This document shows positions 56,201 to 62,500 of a stretch of 64,000 nucleotides of DNA, piece after piece (the first letter of the stretch is position 1; every line of letters begins with the position of its first letter). The translations under genes and the position numbers were made by a program. The notes under the pieces were generated by a model, which ran no database searches, was not told where the DNA came from, and was given only the letters and a program-made list of their open reading frames with translations. The stretch comes from an uncultured Candidatus Melainabacteria bacterium (GTDB lineage: Bacteria; Cyanobacteriota; Vampirovibrionia; Gastranaerophilales; Gastranaerophilaceae): NCBI GenBank assembly GCA_934718085.1, contig CAKUZL010000006.1, positions 37,114-101,113 of the forward strand, read 5' to 3'.

Positions 56201-59200
56201 AGGGCGATATTTCGATTGTTTCGGACAAAGGTGATACTCTTGTTTCGGGCGATGTATTGCTCAATTCGACTTCCGCGGGTGCTTCAAACGACATAACTCT
56301 CGTTTCGGGAGCAGGTGCGGGCAAAGTTACCGTTGCGGGAAATATTATAAACTACGAAAACGGAAACGTGACGATTAATTCGAACGGAACCGGCGGAACG
56401 TTGATATCCGGAGCTATCCTGAACAAAGTTTCGGGAGAAACCCTGATTTCGAACGCTGCGGGCGAGTTGATCGTTTCGGGCAACGTGACCAATGTCGGAG
56501 GAAAGACGACGGTTTCGAATACAGGAGACAAGTTGACAGTTTCGGGTAACGTAAGCAATGACGGCGGTGATTTGGATGTTTCGAACACCGGCGCGGGCGG
56601 AGCTTTGATATCGGGAACGACAACCAACACAAACGGAAACACGAACGTTTCGAACAGTGCGGGAACACTTGATATCTCGGGTACGGTTTCGAATAACGGA
56701 GGAAACGTTGTTGCGAACAATACCGGCGACGGAGCTGTTATTTCAGGATTGATAAAGAACGTCGGAGGAAACCTCGAGATAACCAATTCCGGAGTAAACG
56801 GAGTTTTGATATCCGGAACGACCGATAATAAAGGCGGTAACACCGTTATTGAAAACATTGCGGGAACGCTTGATATTTCGGGACTTGTTTCGAATATCGG
56901 CGGTGATATTCTCGCGAACAATTCGGGCGACGGCGTAAAAGTATCGGGAACGATAAAAGGAACCGATTCTACGACGTTGACCAACTCCGGTGATGACGGA
57001 ATAACCGTTTCGGGAAATATTTTTAACGAAAACGGCGATACCACGATAAATAATTCAGGCAACGGATCGAAGTTGACGTTGACCACGTCCGGTGTCATCA
57101 AAAACGACAACAAAGACATCAACATTAATAATGACGGAACCGGCGGAGTGTTGATAACTGGGCTTGTCGAAGCAACATCTTCGAATATTAATGTGGTTTC
57201 GAATAATTCCGATGTTTCGATAGGTGAAAACGGTACGACAAACGACAATTATTTGACGGCGGCAAAAGATGTTGTCATAAATATCAATAACGGAAGTTTG
57301 CTGAACAATATCGCGGGAACGGGTTCGAATTACGACCTCGGAAATCCGAATTTGGATTACAAAACATTGATAAAGACTGGCGAAAACCTGTTGATATCGG
57401 TGAAAGACGGAAATGTCGGAGCTTCCGACGCTTCAAATCCGGGATTCGGAATTAACGCGTCGTCGAGAAATTATACCGACTCGATAAACGTTAAGGTCGG
57501 CGGAACCGTGAACGTATCTGCTACCAACGAAACTCAAACGGACGACAGACTTGTTAATTTGAGAAGTGTCGAGTCCGATATGAAGATCGATTCGGTAAAA
57601 GCCGACGGAAACGTGATTTTGACTGCGGCTGATTGGAGACAACCCGACGGAGAATATTCGGATCCGCTGTATAACAACGGATATTCGATAATTTCCGCGG
57701 ATACGTCGAAGACCAATGTCGAAGGTCAAAATATATCGATAATAGCAAGCGACAATGTCGGAGCTGCGGATGCAAAATTGAATATCAATCAAAATCTGAG
57801 TGAAGATTCGAATTCATTTGTAAGCATAGAGGCTGAAAACAACATCTATATGAACAAAACCGGCGACGACAATATGAAGATTCATCAAATTGTCGCGAAA
57901 CGCGGTGATGCGGATTTGTCGTTGTCGAAAGACGTTACGATAAATTCGATAACGGCGGGAGGCAGAATAAATACCGTAAGTACGGGCGATAATCTGACGA
58001 TTTACGATCTCGGAGTTATGGATGACAGCTTCACCGATTTTGACGATATGTTGTATCCTCACGACGGATTGGCGTTGACCGGTTCCGGAAGAGTCGTTCC
58101 CGAGACCGTGAATATCGAGGTTCGTTCCGGTGAAAACGGTGAAGGTACGTTGAATATCTACACCGCGTACGTAAAGGGAACGGACGATGATGTCGCGGAT
58201 GTCGTGATTAAGGCGGATAACCTGATTGCGCACGCGTTCGACGCACCGGATTCATACGTTCATACGGCTAAAAATGCGGGATTCTCGGCTTCCGACGAAA
58301 GAACTTATTCCGATAATCCGACAAATCCCGCACTCGAGAAAAAAGCAAAAGGTTTCAATACCATAGGGGAAGGTTCTGCGCTTTCGTTCGATATCCGCGG
58401 AGTTCAGCCCAAAGCCGGTGAAACTCGCGGATATTACGAACAAGAAGTTCGTTCCGACTTTCCGCAGTACAGAAATCCGAATGCTCTCGAACAAAACGAT
58501 TACGCGATGAAGAATGTTTCGTTGTCGGTAAATGCTGAAAATGCCGATAAAGACAGAGGTATGACGTTGAAGAGATTGTATGCGGACGATGCGTATATCA
58601 GCACTCGAGACACGAATCTGTTGGTTGAAGACGGTATAATCAATAATTTCGGTGAGTTTAGAAACCGTTACAGTGTAACGATGGTAGATAATTCGCCGTA
58701 CAGAAGGATTTTGCCAGCAGATTTGCAGCTGAATACCGAAAAGACGAGATCGTTCTATTTGATACAGAACGTAACTCCGAAGATTTTGACGAACGCTCCG
58801 ATTGTTAATTATTCGAGTGACAGAGTGATAAATTCGGAAAGTACGGAAAACAGTTTCTATCGTTTAACTCTTAAAGATAATAAGATTCAATCCGATTTGA
58901 GTGACGATAAAGATGGCGGATTTTATCTCGGCGATTACGCAACTACGGATAAGCATCAATTTGCGGATTCCGAGTTCGGATTACTCGAGGTTTACCGAAT
59001 CACTCCGTACGGAATGGACGTCGAAAATACCGGTAAATTGAAAGTCGGAGACGATTTGGCGTTGATCTTTGTGTCATACGGCGAAAACTTCAAAGTAAAT
59101 ACGAAGGTTTCGAGGGTATCGGGCGACAGAATGAACGTGAAATACGTTGATTTGTCGAAAGCCGATAAAAACCGACTCTTGTATTTGCAAAAACTTTCGC

Positions 59201-59229
59201 AGAAAGGAAACGATATTTCCAAAAAATAG
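41269..59229 (+). CDS. Giant two-partner secretion exoprotein TpsA (FHA/LktA-type adhesin)
   Basis: One uninterrupted 5,986-residue frame. Residues 1-35 are an extended signal peptide ending ...PVFA, then a TPS domain (about 36-260) with NVNINGILNTMRGNN and AIFISPGGMIIGASGVLNVG, the recognition module for TpsB. Most of the rest is beta-helix. From about 44900 to 51400 it has LktA-like units (GTAAVSG..., NVxxNxVxAxI, DS, then DVxVxA). Four Tyr/Gly-rich segments of about 40 residues interrupt the helix at 44461-45755. A coiled coil (residues about 4040-4090) and a run of about 20 short VSGxVxNxGGxVxxxNxG units (55770-57230) follow. The C-terminal 80 residues form a small separate beta domain with no anchor. 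Start ATG 41269 follows AAGGAAG; the earlier start at 41194 is rejected. Likely an adhesin, host or community contact. Confidence 0.9.
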   Translation: MFMNSRIFNCIKRAACSFLTVAFFLQQSLLVPVFAESNISGVTSGGSGTFNIEPTGVSGSTGFRHYNYFNLGRGDIANLLFRLESQGIDITRFVNFVDNTVNINGILNTMRGNNFYNGHAIFISPGGMIIGASGVLNVGSLTAIAPSASTYNSMKALAGGTGVLDANGNIAKKFSDAELLNILPAKGSKIDVNGKIIARDDVNLHANYVNVGSDASTKLSTGIVAGLKNHAEALSSQEQAEALFNGLVSHNGASGSSMVLEGGKVVIKATAKETSSAADPLNPDTVEAGISVKNASIAGGDVAIAASATQEISANVNTLTTALLDVFEENQSVDEFFENYFSTNPYENFDGARTKATVDITNADITAHGGGSANGDVLIGADASSVMNVNSEIIGSIFPNLLYAVGTKTESLVNLNEGTNVNAEGNVAVRAFTNNSSEVSISNGSLISFDALSAIQLAILNSSTISKTKAKVNKGAVINANDVSVSAVNSSVSEIEISSTASVGDNELKKETTEGGVTTVQNGSGVSFNALIKNISTDTEAVVEGEINSRGTTAVTAQSLSVTRGASESSTDDGDYMDENGNKIENPSEEQKAQGKKGSSTVTKISDYINKLKEKHNTLSDKVDEANDFTSITLKSLVSKIQEVFSKVSDSKTSDGSSTQTPGTQVSSTTPSSSATPEQKEAWADLSGTLILNTSNIENTAAIRNGAKVTAGNNVELNSQIVDLTVNKAVAEATGAAKVGAGLAVIVNGQNNKNTSIIDNATVEAVNDVIVNATTELPMNAGELKFTVEIPALNNSLSLGLGVDSSGDGSWDMSMLDIFDEQTDEISYTLDKQISSSDSDEEDTGLPLSFSLDSSLSDMFEGLHPSFEWENFFNNVAQSTTNGSTAAVGGSVIYSNVVNSTNAVINNANVTSTGGNVSLNSANSVVGYNAAGMVDFIVKAIGNAMGGDDQLMSVKAGKAGIGGSVAVLNYDNNAKSVISDNSVINAAGRTDVSSATEQSYATAVATGGKAEGFALSGSVAVQNIQGETVALIENSTVKASDVSVNAGKAKIKTARKDDTYTYTVKETKKYKRTSDGRYLADDGTYLQIEDEATGTMRDATKADLGNVAEYDETLSETEYTRVDADSGSGAKYKFVDENGNVLTVKDKVTGVERVATQEDLSGLDVSAAPDKPEIDSSTGFIDTALTEREVNDRVSNILLGGALAAQSKKSNAQSAGKSSSGAAVGASVNVANINRAVKAGIVNSDITAENSVDVLSNTMSQSINMAIAGAFAGGVSMDKSKQDSANAGDTANSNGSQKFGNFGQWADKLKTITDFFKSTSDSSQTASSNATGSTVTGQISDPDVIKKTEKEPEYNPNGTVKTDENGNPVFKTVETEYTYDEASGTYKSASGSVLREKDENGKWVEKKKDTATSDALKSASGSGDSEYVKTTQVPDKNADGTYKTDADGNVLYKDKEVAYKKNAEGKYVDDEGGVLYAKNEDGKGWHEATDADVSKMKQDSSSSLANANGNSSGAADSSTSSKNFSLAAAGSVNVNVNDTDVSSEIKGSSIKVGKNLNVKAEQKNKGFNFSGGVAKAGSVGAGAAVNVNSKGGSTKAIISADGGKKSEITFTSNNSGNVLNVSADEYNRTTDVAAGVGVAGSSGSGTKTAVGGSFNVNVATNSVEAGISDADVNANGADISVVAQNYTDAYKGAGGLAIAGGSGSGTGVGAGIASNTNVLVKKTGASIKNSTVNGAKDVTVATNTKGGDTDHIISAAVAGAVVAGGSSSAYTFAGALGTDIVSNAISANILSSTVNASGDVTTGSYSKVNNANINGALSFSTSSSGVGAGLGTVVSVINNDVTANVSNSGVTGSNIDIYSNAEEYLRFLAVNMGIQTGGAHAINVNAIVSVLASNVAASVYNSVLNSTGDVSVASNYDNKNKGITLVGSGSSSGVAFGGNLLSNVYSGDTSSIVDENSEINAGGDVKVTSTANEYINTVPVTVSASSSGSFAAAANIAANVLVNNTVARLSGKVGKAGDKVGSVTLSANDNTTIYTRGGTVAGSGGTAGVGGSVSIDVIAKEVNAAITDAQIYSAGKTSVTASAENSFGGSKDASGNYIVAQIGSPQALLNEIASTDLDKLVAFLNWQMTFDAAGGSTAGVSGSILTKVIKSNVVAEIADSSVYSKGIDVLASDFAIMNAIVGNITGGGTAAVGMSSFVNVQTGKTVARIGDNTVADAGDGDVNVSAKSKEVVRTISVVGGGAGTVAVNGSANVNVITGKTSALIGDNTVVKGKDINVTASKDVDVQGINLAVSGAGTTSVGAVAYVNTFANETSARIAGDDSDGIKSRIESTGNVSVDASENDEFSASMILASGSGTAAVSGLAVATVVASKVNAEILNSEISALNGKANVSASYDYNKSASEKTAFLTDWAKTNKDNEWSTDDISSFGPLLTSLNVAGSGVAAVSGSLVTTVISDNVKAYVSNSEIATANGLDVKANSSRTTYDAIAAVAGSSTASVSVSGLTNVMDGDTTAKVEDSVITRGDLTVDANSKNYLNSILITATGAGTGAAVSGVVDTNTVVNKVIASIKNTKVSNSDVKVNATNNVNVNNLSAGGAGVGIGGAVTAIPVTNVFVGKTSASVEDSDFDNSSVTVNTKDIINTSEIIAGLAFSGMGGAVSGYVLTNVFDNDTLAFIENSRMTNSKGVSVSADSDIDVFGNIASGSVSGVGADVMVNGLTTVISNNVLSYLKDSAITGGNVKVSANQDTYIFDNASSTGINGLGNSSAVNAVVHVIKSKVSALAQNNDLNDLENASGEESLKVSAKNKNDIYSNAVGVSASGTASTLVSTVVNVIEGETSAIIDSKDKNINAKSIAVKAEDEILLKNVIGTMAGAGGVGAGAAVNANVVNNSVNARLLGSSAGKIGASDVSVTSDSVIGLNNVAASAAAGGIGAIAGTVSITSLGGKIDTSDKDGSSSYNMNTADTLSKSDETTSSLTAVSYEKDGTSKSTSGSYDLTTGAQNEGTVAEVNANVETTGSKGLTVNAENTLKDAYGSDAAKITNAAVSGGGYTASASVLVTDVKSNTVAKISGGSVNALNSGKVDVLANSTVKANTNAVAATIGGGFGFGGNVAYLNNASQTKAQIIGSKVDTLGDITVYANAYDDIYSKSISAGVSAVNVALSIALAKTSGETVAEIRDSQIGTESKAKKVDVNANETTKLKSLLAAGSVGAATVAANVNLACADAAIKSLIGGNSSVNALNVNMISQTGGIDVTSTMYLGTVAMYGFGVDVQGAESNAKFVTALNDTAQINASDVTMKSGTATDSDEAGNVTATVESVKGTVGYVTASVTAENAKANADSTITVANGASINATNNVSLISKLRRKASTGAVDASLGAISISGLILDSKVGGTSKIDSRGRIKGKNVKMEITDNSDAETDMIKASLTLASGNVNKVRAEANTSSVINVGDIEAEKADISVNNNKSAKVKTSNVGVSLANVGSTYISTKTAGTSGVNTYGKVSGFDADKAKNLNISVKENGTSYNDALSGSYGLVGGTFLDISNTSSSAINNVIAGDLNAENVDITVSNKRSSISNAASSNAGLGAITSMRLVSKVENGSKTTFAGKINADNLTIDSVTESSVESYVHELDAGLVALAFGYTRNLVEDSVKNIVEYGNGADINVSGDINSTSEAKSSAYLFKESGNYGIFAVGGGELTNKLLAAAQTDFSGGTKVVSGNNSSFKVKNSTSTPSEMLVKARSGGFAVSSGANLENTINQSANINVSDKNTLVKAGNALDIAIENGTSFAQYVESKASGFTANNKAKSSVTANIYNTMNINDGTLEAKTVNITMDSSNKLSSRAYVEAKHFAGQPKVYSYVTLNVMNTLNVGNSSGSVADAIISASAIKPEDTAVNISFMGNSVQDITQRSHVYVEAAVASADYGGSINYNTKNNVNVKSDGKIKSMRDINVLFKKNRSENLDSRDSYKKVSRAAFGIPITKSGSWSSAHSSSENNVVIDGTLEAGANSQMKMVIAKDGTVTETSLVEGVNYTKTDGTYVSSKTAEEIESQKQALQDKIDDLTAQGDSLTADKEANEARLAELQQQLADLNTEKGIAEYIVSLAADGKITSDDFKSTLKNDIKDVFANENGDYTYTTGTPGAGQTVISYVIDSSAVDELAQNLSYDVTESGENGDFNSYFYSNSDSSTRMSDEQLKSKIDTIPVKVITTVYDDAGNVISTTTTVSDIASTVTSTSFSEALGAKKNDVGTTTVAIGGENVQLNTYKDKIIYAGDQASLISDINNATVATNSEVTQINAANSVLDVRIKETYEDLADAKAVLSEAESGTGSVYENGSFVFKDLNASGGTINIHSEKGSSNVTGSGELIVNLADILIENYSNYNMIFGDLTVGSGKAGVYIDSKSYSSDQNPIKPSNLRITEVGTEGNEGCITINNFYDPSHPENNTIFGNIASDLEFNGTISTGVGNVNIHNEGGNIKLNDTVKSKKTQITVPQGDYVQNTRSKKFVLKEDDVLFAGGKIDITASAADIYGTVKAGNLDRNLIIDDALIASLINDYVTGRDILLEDRQGNKSIYMNSTNNIKALSDGDTVRIFGIKEHDDSSIKITTKGNSFTLGALLDDIVGVNGGIKVGSNAVIESSSGYGKFNIINNTNYNVEINKVPTQYVNGGVTFVDKSGNSYNLAAINDAKQGAFDTVKSGYNSGSFDRTQTDALDNVQKGYLVNDKTGALEKLTDSSVAGTIKSDFSSEVSSSPDQKAAKDLGYGAVIRDLDYSDASNKNLVIDTTGESGQQTGDLIIKGEIKMGDANDGGFNLTLKTNGNLKVLPLYTDPGSTSTVPTINVNGSVTMDKLTSGGGVSISGTVKNSGGDVTINNEGLDGAIIEAAGKIINEGGDVIVNNNGGSGITVAGSIDNVGGNVVLDNETGASGVEVSGKITNKDGSVKLVNNESGDTSGVKVSGKVENLGGGVEIGNKGGAGAEISGTVIAQEGDISIVSDKGDTLVSGDVLLNSTSAGASNDITLVSGAGAGKVTVAGNIINYENGNVTINSNGTGGTLISGAILNKVSGETLISNAAGELIVSGNVTNVGGKTTVSNTGDKLTVSGNVSNDGGDLDVSNTGAGGALISGTTTNTNGNTNVSNSAGTLDISGTVSNNGGNVVANNTGDGAVISGLIKNVGGNLEITNSGVNGVLISGTTDNKGGNTVIENIAGTLDISGLVSNIGGDILANNSGDGVKVSGTIKGTDSTTLTNSGDDGITVSGNIFNENGDTTINNSGNGSKLTLTTSGVIKNDNKDININNDGTGGVLITGLVEATSSNINVVSNNSDVSIGENGTTNDNYLTAAKDVVININNGSLLNNIAGTGSNYDLGNPNLDYKTLIKTGENLLISVKDGNVGASDASNPGFGINASSRNYTDSINVKVGGTVNVSATNETQTDDRLVNLRSVESDMKIDSVKADGNVILTAADWRQPDGEYSDPLYNNGYSIISADTSKTNVEGQNISIIASDNVGAADAKLNINQNLSEDSNSFVSIEAENNIYMNKTGDDNMKIHQIVAKRGDADLSLSKDVTINSITAGGRINTVSTGDNLTIYDLGVMDDSFTDFDDMLYPHDGLALTGSGRVVPETVNIEVRSGENGEGTLNIYTAYVKGTDDDVADVVIKADNLIAHAFDAPDSYVHTAKNAGFSASDERTYSDNPTNPALEKKAKGFNTIGEGSALSFDIRGVQPKAGETRGYYEQEVRSDFPQYRNPNALEQNDYAMKNVSLSVNAENADKDRGMTLKRLYADDAYISTRDTNLLVEDGIINNFGEFRNRYSVTMVDNSPYRRILPADLQLNTEKTRSFYLIQNVTPKILTNAPIVNYSSDRVINSESTENSFYRLTLKDNKIQSDLSDDKDGGFYLGDYATTDKHQFADSEFGLLEVYRITPYGMDVENTGKLKVGDDLALIFVSYGENFKVNTKVSRVSGDRMNVKYVDLSKADKNRLLYLQKLSQKGNDISKK
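55770..57230 (+). repeat. Short beta-helix repeats within tpsA
   Basis: About 20 tandem or near-tandem units of 20-24 residues with the core (I/V)SGxVxNxGGxVxVxNxGxxG. They are diverged at DNA level, so this is a protein repeat rather than a DNA satellite. Confidence 0.75.
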
Positions 59230-59246
59230 ATAGCGGAAATAATACG

Positions 59247-59277
59247 AAAGCAAGGAATTTTTAATTCCTTGCTTTTT
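59247..59277 (+). terminator. Terminator of tpsA
   Basis: AAAGCAAGGAATT (59247-59259) pairs perfectly with AATTCCTTGCTTT (59263-59275), a 13-pair stem with a three-base loop and a T run. Confidence 0.9.
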
Positions 59278-59280
59278 TAT

Positions 59281-59580
59281 GAATATTTAAAATAGGTTAT
59301 GAAGTGGTTCAAATATTCTTCGTGTGGCAGGTATAATGCGTTTTGGTTTTTGCCCGCGAGGTGAAGCGCTGCGGGGTTGCGAAAACCTTGAACATAGTCG
59401 GTCAGGCACCGCCGGACCCGCTTTGCAAGCATCCGCGTTTTAAATGAAGAAATGTAACGATTTGTTGTAAAAATCGGCAATTTTCGAGGCGAGAAAACGT
59501 TTATGTACATGTTATGTATAAAAAAAGTCGGGAGTAAAAAGGGATAAAATCTTGCGGTGAGCAGGATACGGAGGTTTAAC
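59281..59580 (+). promoter_or_regulatory. Gene-free leader region before the VSFKG protein
   Basis: About 300 bases with no coding signal. Bases 59512-59533 (TTATGTATAAAAAAAGTCGG then GA) closely match 21495-21515 before the kinase gene. GGATAAAAT (59541-59549) could be a -10. GGAGG at about 59570-59574 is a strong ribosome-binding site for the ATG at 59581. Confidence 0.4.
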
Positions 59581-62500
59581 ATGGGGTACGAGTATAATAT
59601 AAATTCTAAGGCTCGGGCGACGGGCGAAAATTCGGCGGCGAAGTCCGAAACGAAACGCGAGGCGTATAATCCTTCTATGCACGTGAACGGTAAGGATACG
59701 GTGTCTTTTAAGGGTGCGACCGTGAGCGGAGCGTCTGTCGCGGGTTTTACGGGCGGAATAAAAAAGGCGGCATCGGGAGCTGCGGCGAACATATCGGGAA
59801 CACTGAAAACGGCGGCTACCGTTGCGATAGCGGGGTTGGGGCTCGGCGCGGCGGTAAAATCGGTTCAATCCTCGCAATCTGCGGTGACGGTTGAAACCCC
59901 GACGACCTCGACGGCGGAACCTTCTGTAATACCGACCGTTCAAGCGGTGCCGGTTCAAATTTCGGCACAACCTGCTCAAAACGTGCAATCCTCGTCGCAA
60001 ACGACCGAGCAATCCGCGAAGGCTTCCGAAAAAACTACCGCGGGCAGCCTTTCACAAGGGGCAATATATGCAAATTCAAGTGTTATATTGAACGGAAGTA
60101 AAAGCGACGCTGTCGATACAACGAAAAATTTGACAACAGAGCAAACGACCGAAGCAAATGCGAAACCCGCGGCGGCAGCACCCTCGACGATTGCTTTCTC
60201 AACTGCGGTACCCGTTCAAATTTCGGCACAACCTGCTCAAAAAGTACAATCCGCAGCGGTGCACAAAGAAATGACCGTCGCGAAACCCGCCCGAAATGTG
60301 CAACCTGCGACGGTGCAAACAGCGGCGACGAAAACCGAAGCAAACACGCAAACCGCCCGAAATACACAACCTGCTGCGGGGCAAACGGAAAAGGCAGGGT
60401 TTTTAAATTTTCGAGCAAAAGTTGAGTTGCCGACGAATAACGTTGCATCCGAGAAAAGCGATAAAGACGTAAGTTTTGAGGAAAAAAAGGCTGAATTTGA
60501 AGACAAGGTAGCAAAACAATACTCTAATCTTTCGCGAGAAGCTCAAGGTTATGCCGATATGATTTGTGCAGGTATAAACGAACAAAATATTGATTTTGTC
60601 GATGATGTTATTTTTAAACAAGGTTCGTTATCCGAATCGCGAATTCGGGCGGCTGCGCTGTTTTTGCCGGACTTAAATTCCGAAAATAAAGAATTTGCGA
60701 AGGAGTTGATTTGTAACGTTAGGAGTTTACAATCAGTGGAATATATCGTTAAACCTTGCGATACGGATGAGAAAAAGGATTTTATCCGAGATTTGATGGG
60801 GTCGGGGATAACGGATGCCGGTGATCTTTATTATATTTCTTCAAAGTTTGAACAAAATTTTAAGAGTATGAAGAATGTGTATGCCGAATTGAAATCTTTT
60901 CTTGAATCTCTTACGGATAAAGACGATTATTTTGAAAAACATAAAAGTTATAATATTTGGCAAATTTTCGATTCGACAAACTCCGATGTTGAAGAAGCAT
61001 TGATCGAGATAATTTCACTTTTAAAAACCGGTGAAAATCGTTCGTGTCATGATTTTGAATATTTATCTGATCTTTGCTATAACTTAAACAAGGATACCAT
61101 AAGTTTTGTACTTGATATTTTTAAATCCGAAAAAAATACTTCCGAGGCTTTGAAACAACTTTCTTCTCATCATTTAAAAAAAGAATATGTGGACTTTGCA
61201 CGGGAAATACATTCAAAAAAAGAAGAGTTTTCGTTGTTGGAGTCATCGAACCTTTTACATTCTGCAGGATACGGAGATGAAAAGTATTGGAATAATATTC
61301 TCAGACTTATTGAGGAACCGGGGTTGACCAAAGCCGATATTATCGACATTTCCAAAAATTTTAACGAAAATATGAACGAAATGGTTCTACAGGTTTTAAA
61401 AAATCCCGATATTCCGAGAGATCAGGTAAAACCGATTTTGAGAGCGATTAGATCAGACTCGCAACTTCTTTTTGCAAAAAAAATGCTTGATCGATACAAA
61501 GAATTTGAAAGCGATCCCGAACGGGAAGATGTCGTCTTTGAAGCGGATAAATCTTCTCAAAACGAGTTTCTCGGTATTTTGCGGACTATACGCCACGATA
61601 ATATAGATTTTGCCTTTGACTTGATAAAAGATTTCAACAATTATCCTCGAAATTTTATTGAACGCGTATTATTTGTGACACACTCCGACAATATTTCTTT
61701 TGCTTATGAATTGGTAAAAAATTTCAATAAATATCCTCAAGAGTTTATACTGGGGTTGTTGACTTTTGTTGATTCGTCTAATATAGATTTTGTACGTGAA
61801 AAATTAAATGATCCCGGTTTTCCCCGGGGTCAAATTCTCGGGTATGTCGCACTTTCTTCTCCTTTTGTCGGTTCACATAGTATAAAAGAGGTCTATGACT
61901 CTTTGCCTTTGAACCAAAGCGAAGATCCTTCGGGAGTCAATAATATCGAGTATTTGGCAAAAGAAGTCGAAGCCGCAAAAGAAAAAGTTTTAAATCATTT
62001 GGACTTGTATGCCAACGGTGACATGCTAACTCCTAATAGTAGAAGAGAAGTGCAAATGCAGCTGAATCTGATATCCGGAGCTCTTCTTGTAATGCGTTCG
62101 ATTTTTGACAAATCAACGTTTGACGCGTTTTTACGTCAAAGATTGCAGACAGTAGAGCAATATTTGTCTTTAACGGAACGATCGTTTAGTCCGAAAGATT
62201 TTGAACTTTTGAAAAAGTTGAATAATCCGAATTTGACAAATGCTTCGGGCAAACCTCTTTCGTCAAAACAAAAAATTAAAATGATAGATTTAATCATGGC
62301 GTATAAAAATTTGGGGACAGATACAAAAATAATCGAAGATGCCGCTGATACGGGAAAGATTGATATAGGTGCGTTAAATATTGAAATGTTGAAAGCCGTT
62401 TTGTCGAAAGGCGGGTTATCGAAAGAAGAATTAAAAAACGCGACTGCCGAAAATTTGGGATTTGATTTTTCTCAACTTCATTTTCTCGCTGTTCAACTAA

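Noticed and set aside
55770..57230. CRISPR-like or satellite repeat
   Set aside because: The units are diverged at DNA level, lie inside an open frame and encode regular beta-helix repeats.
41269..59229. Sortase- or autotransporter-anchored adhesin
   Set aside because: No LPxTG signal and no C-terminal barrel; the N-terminal TPS domain and adjacent TpsB explain secretion.
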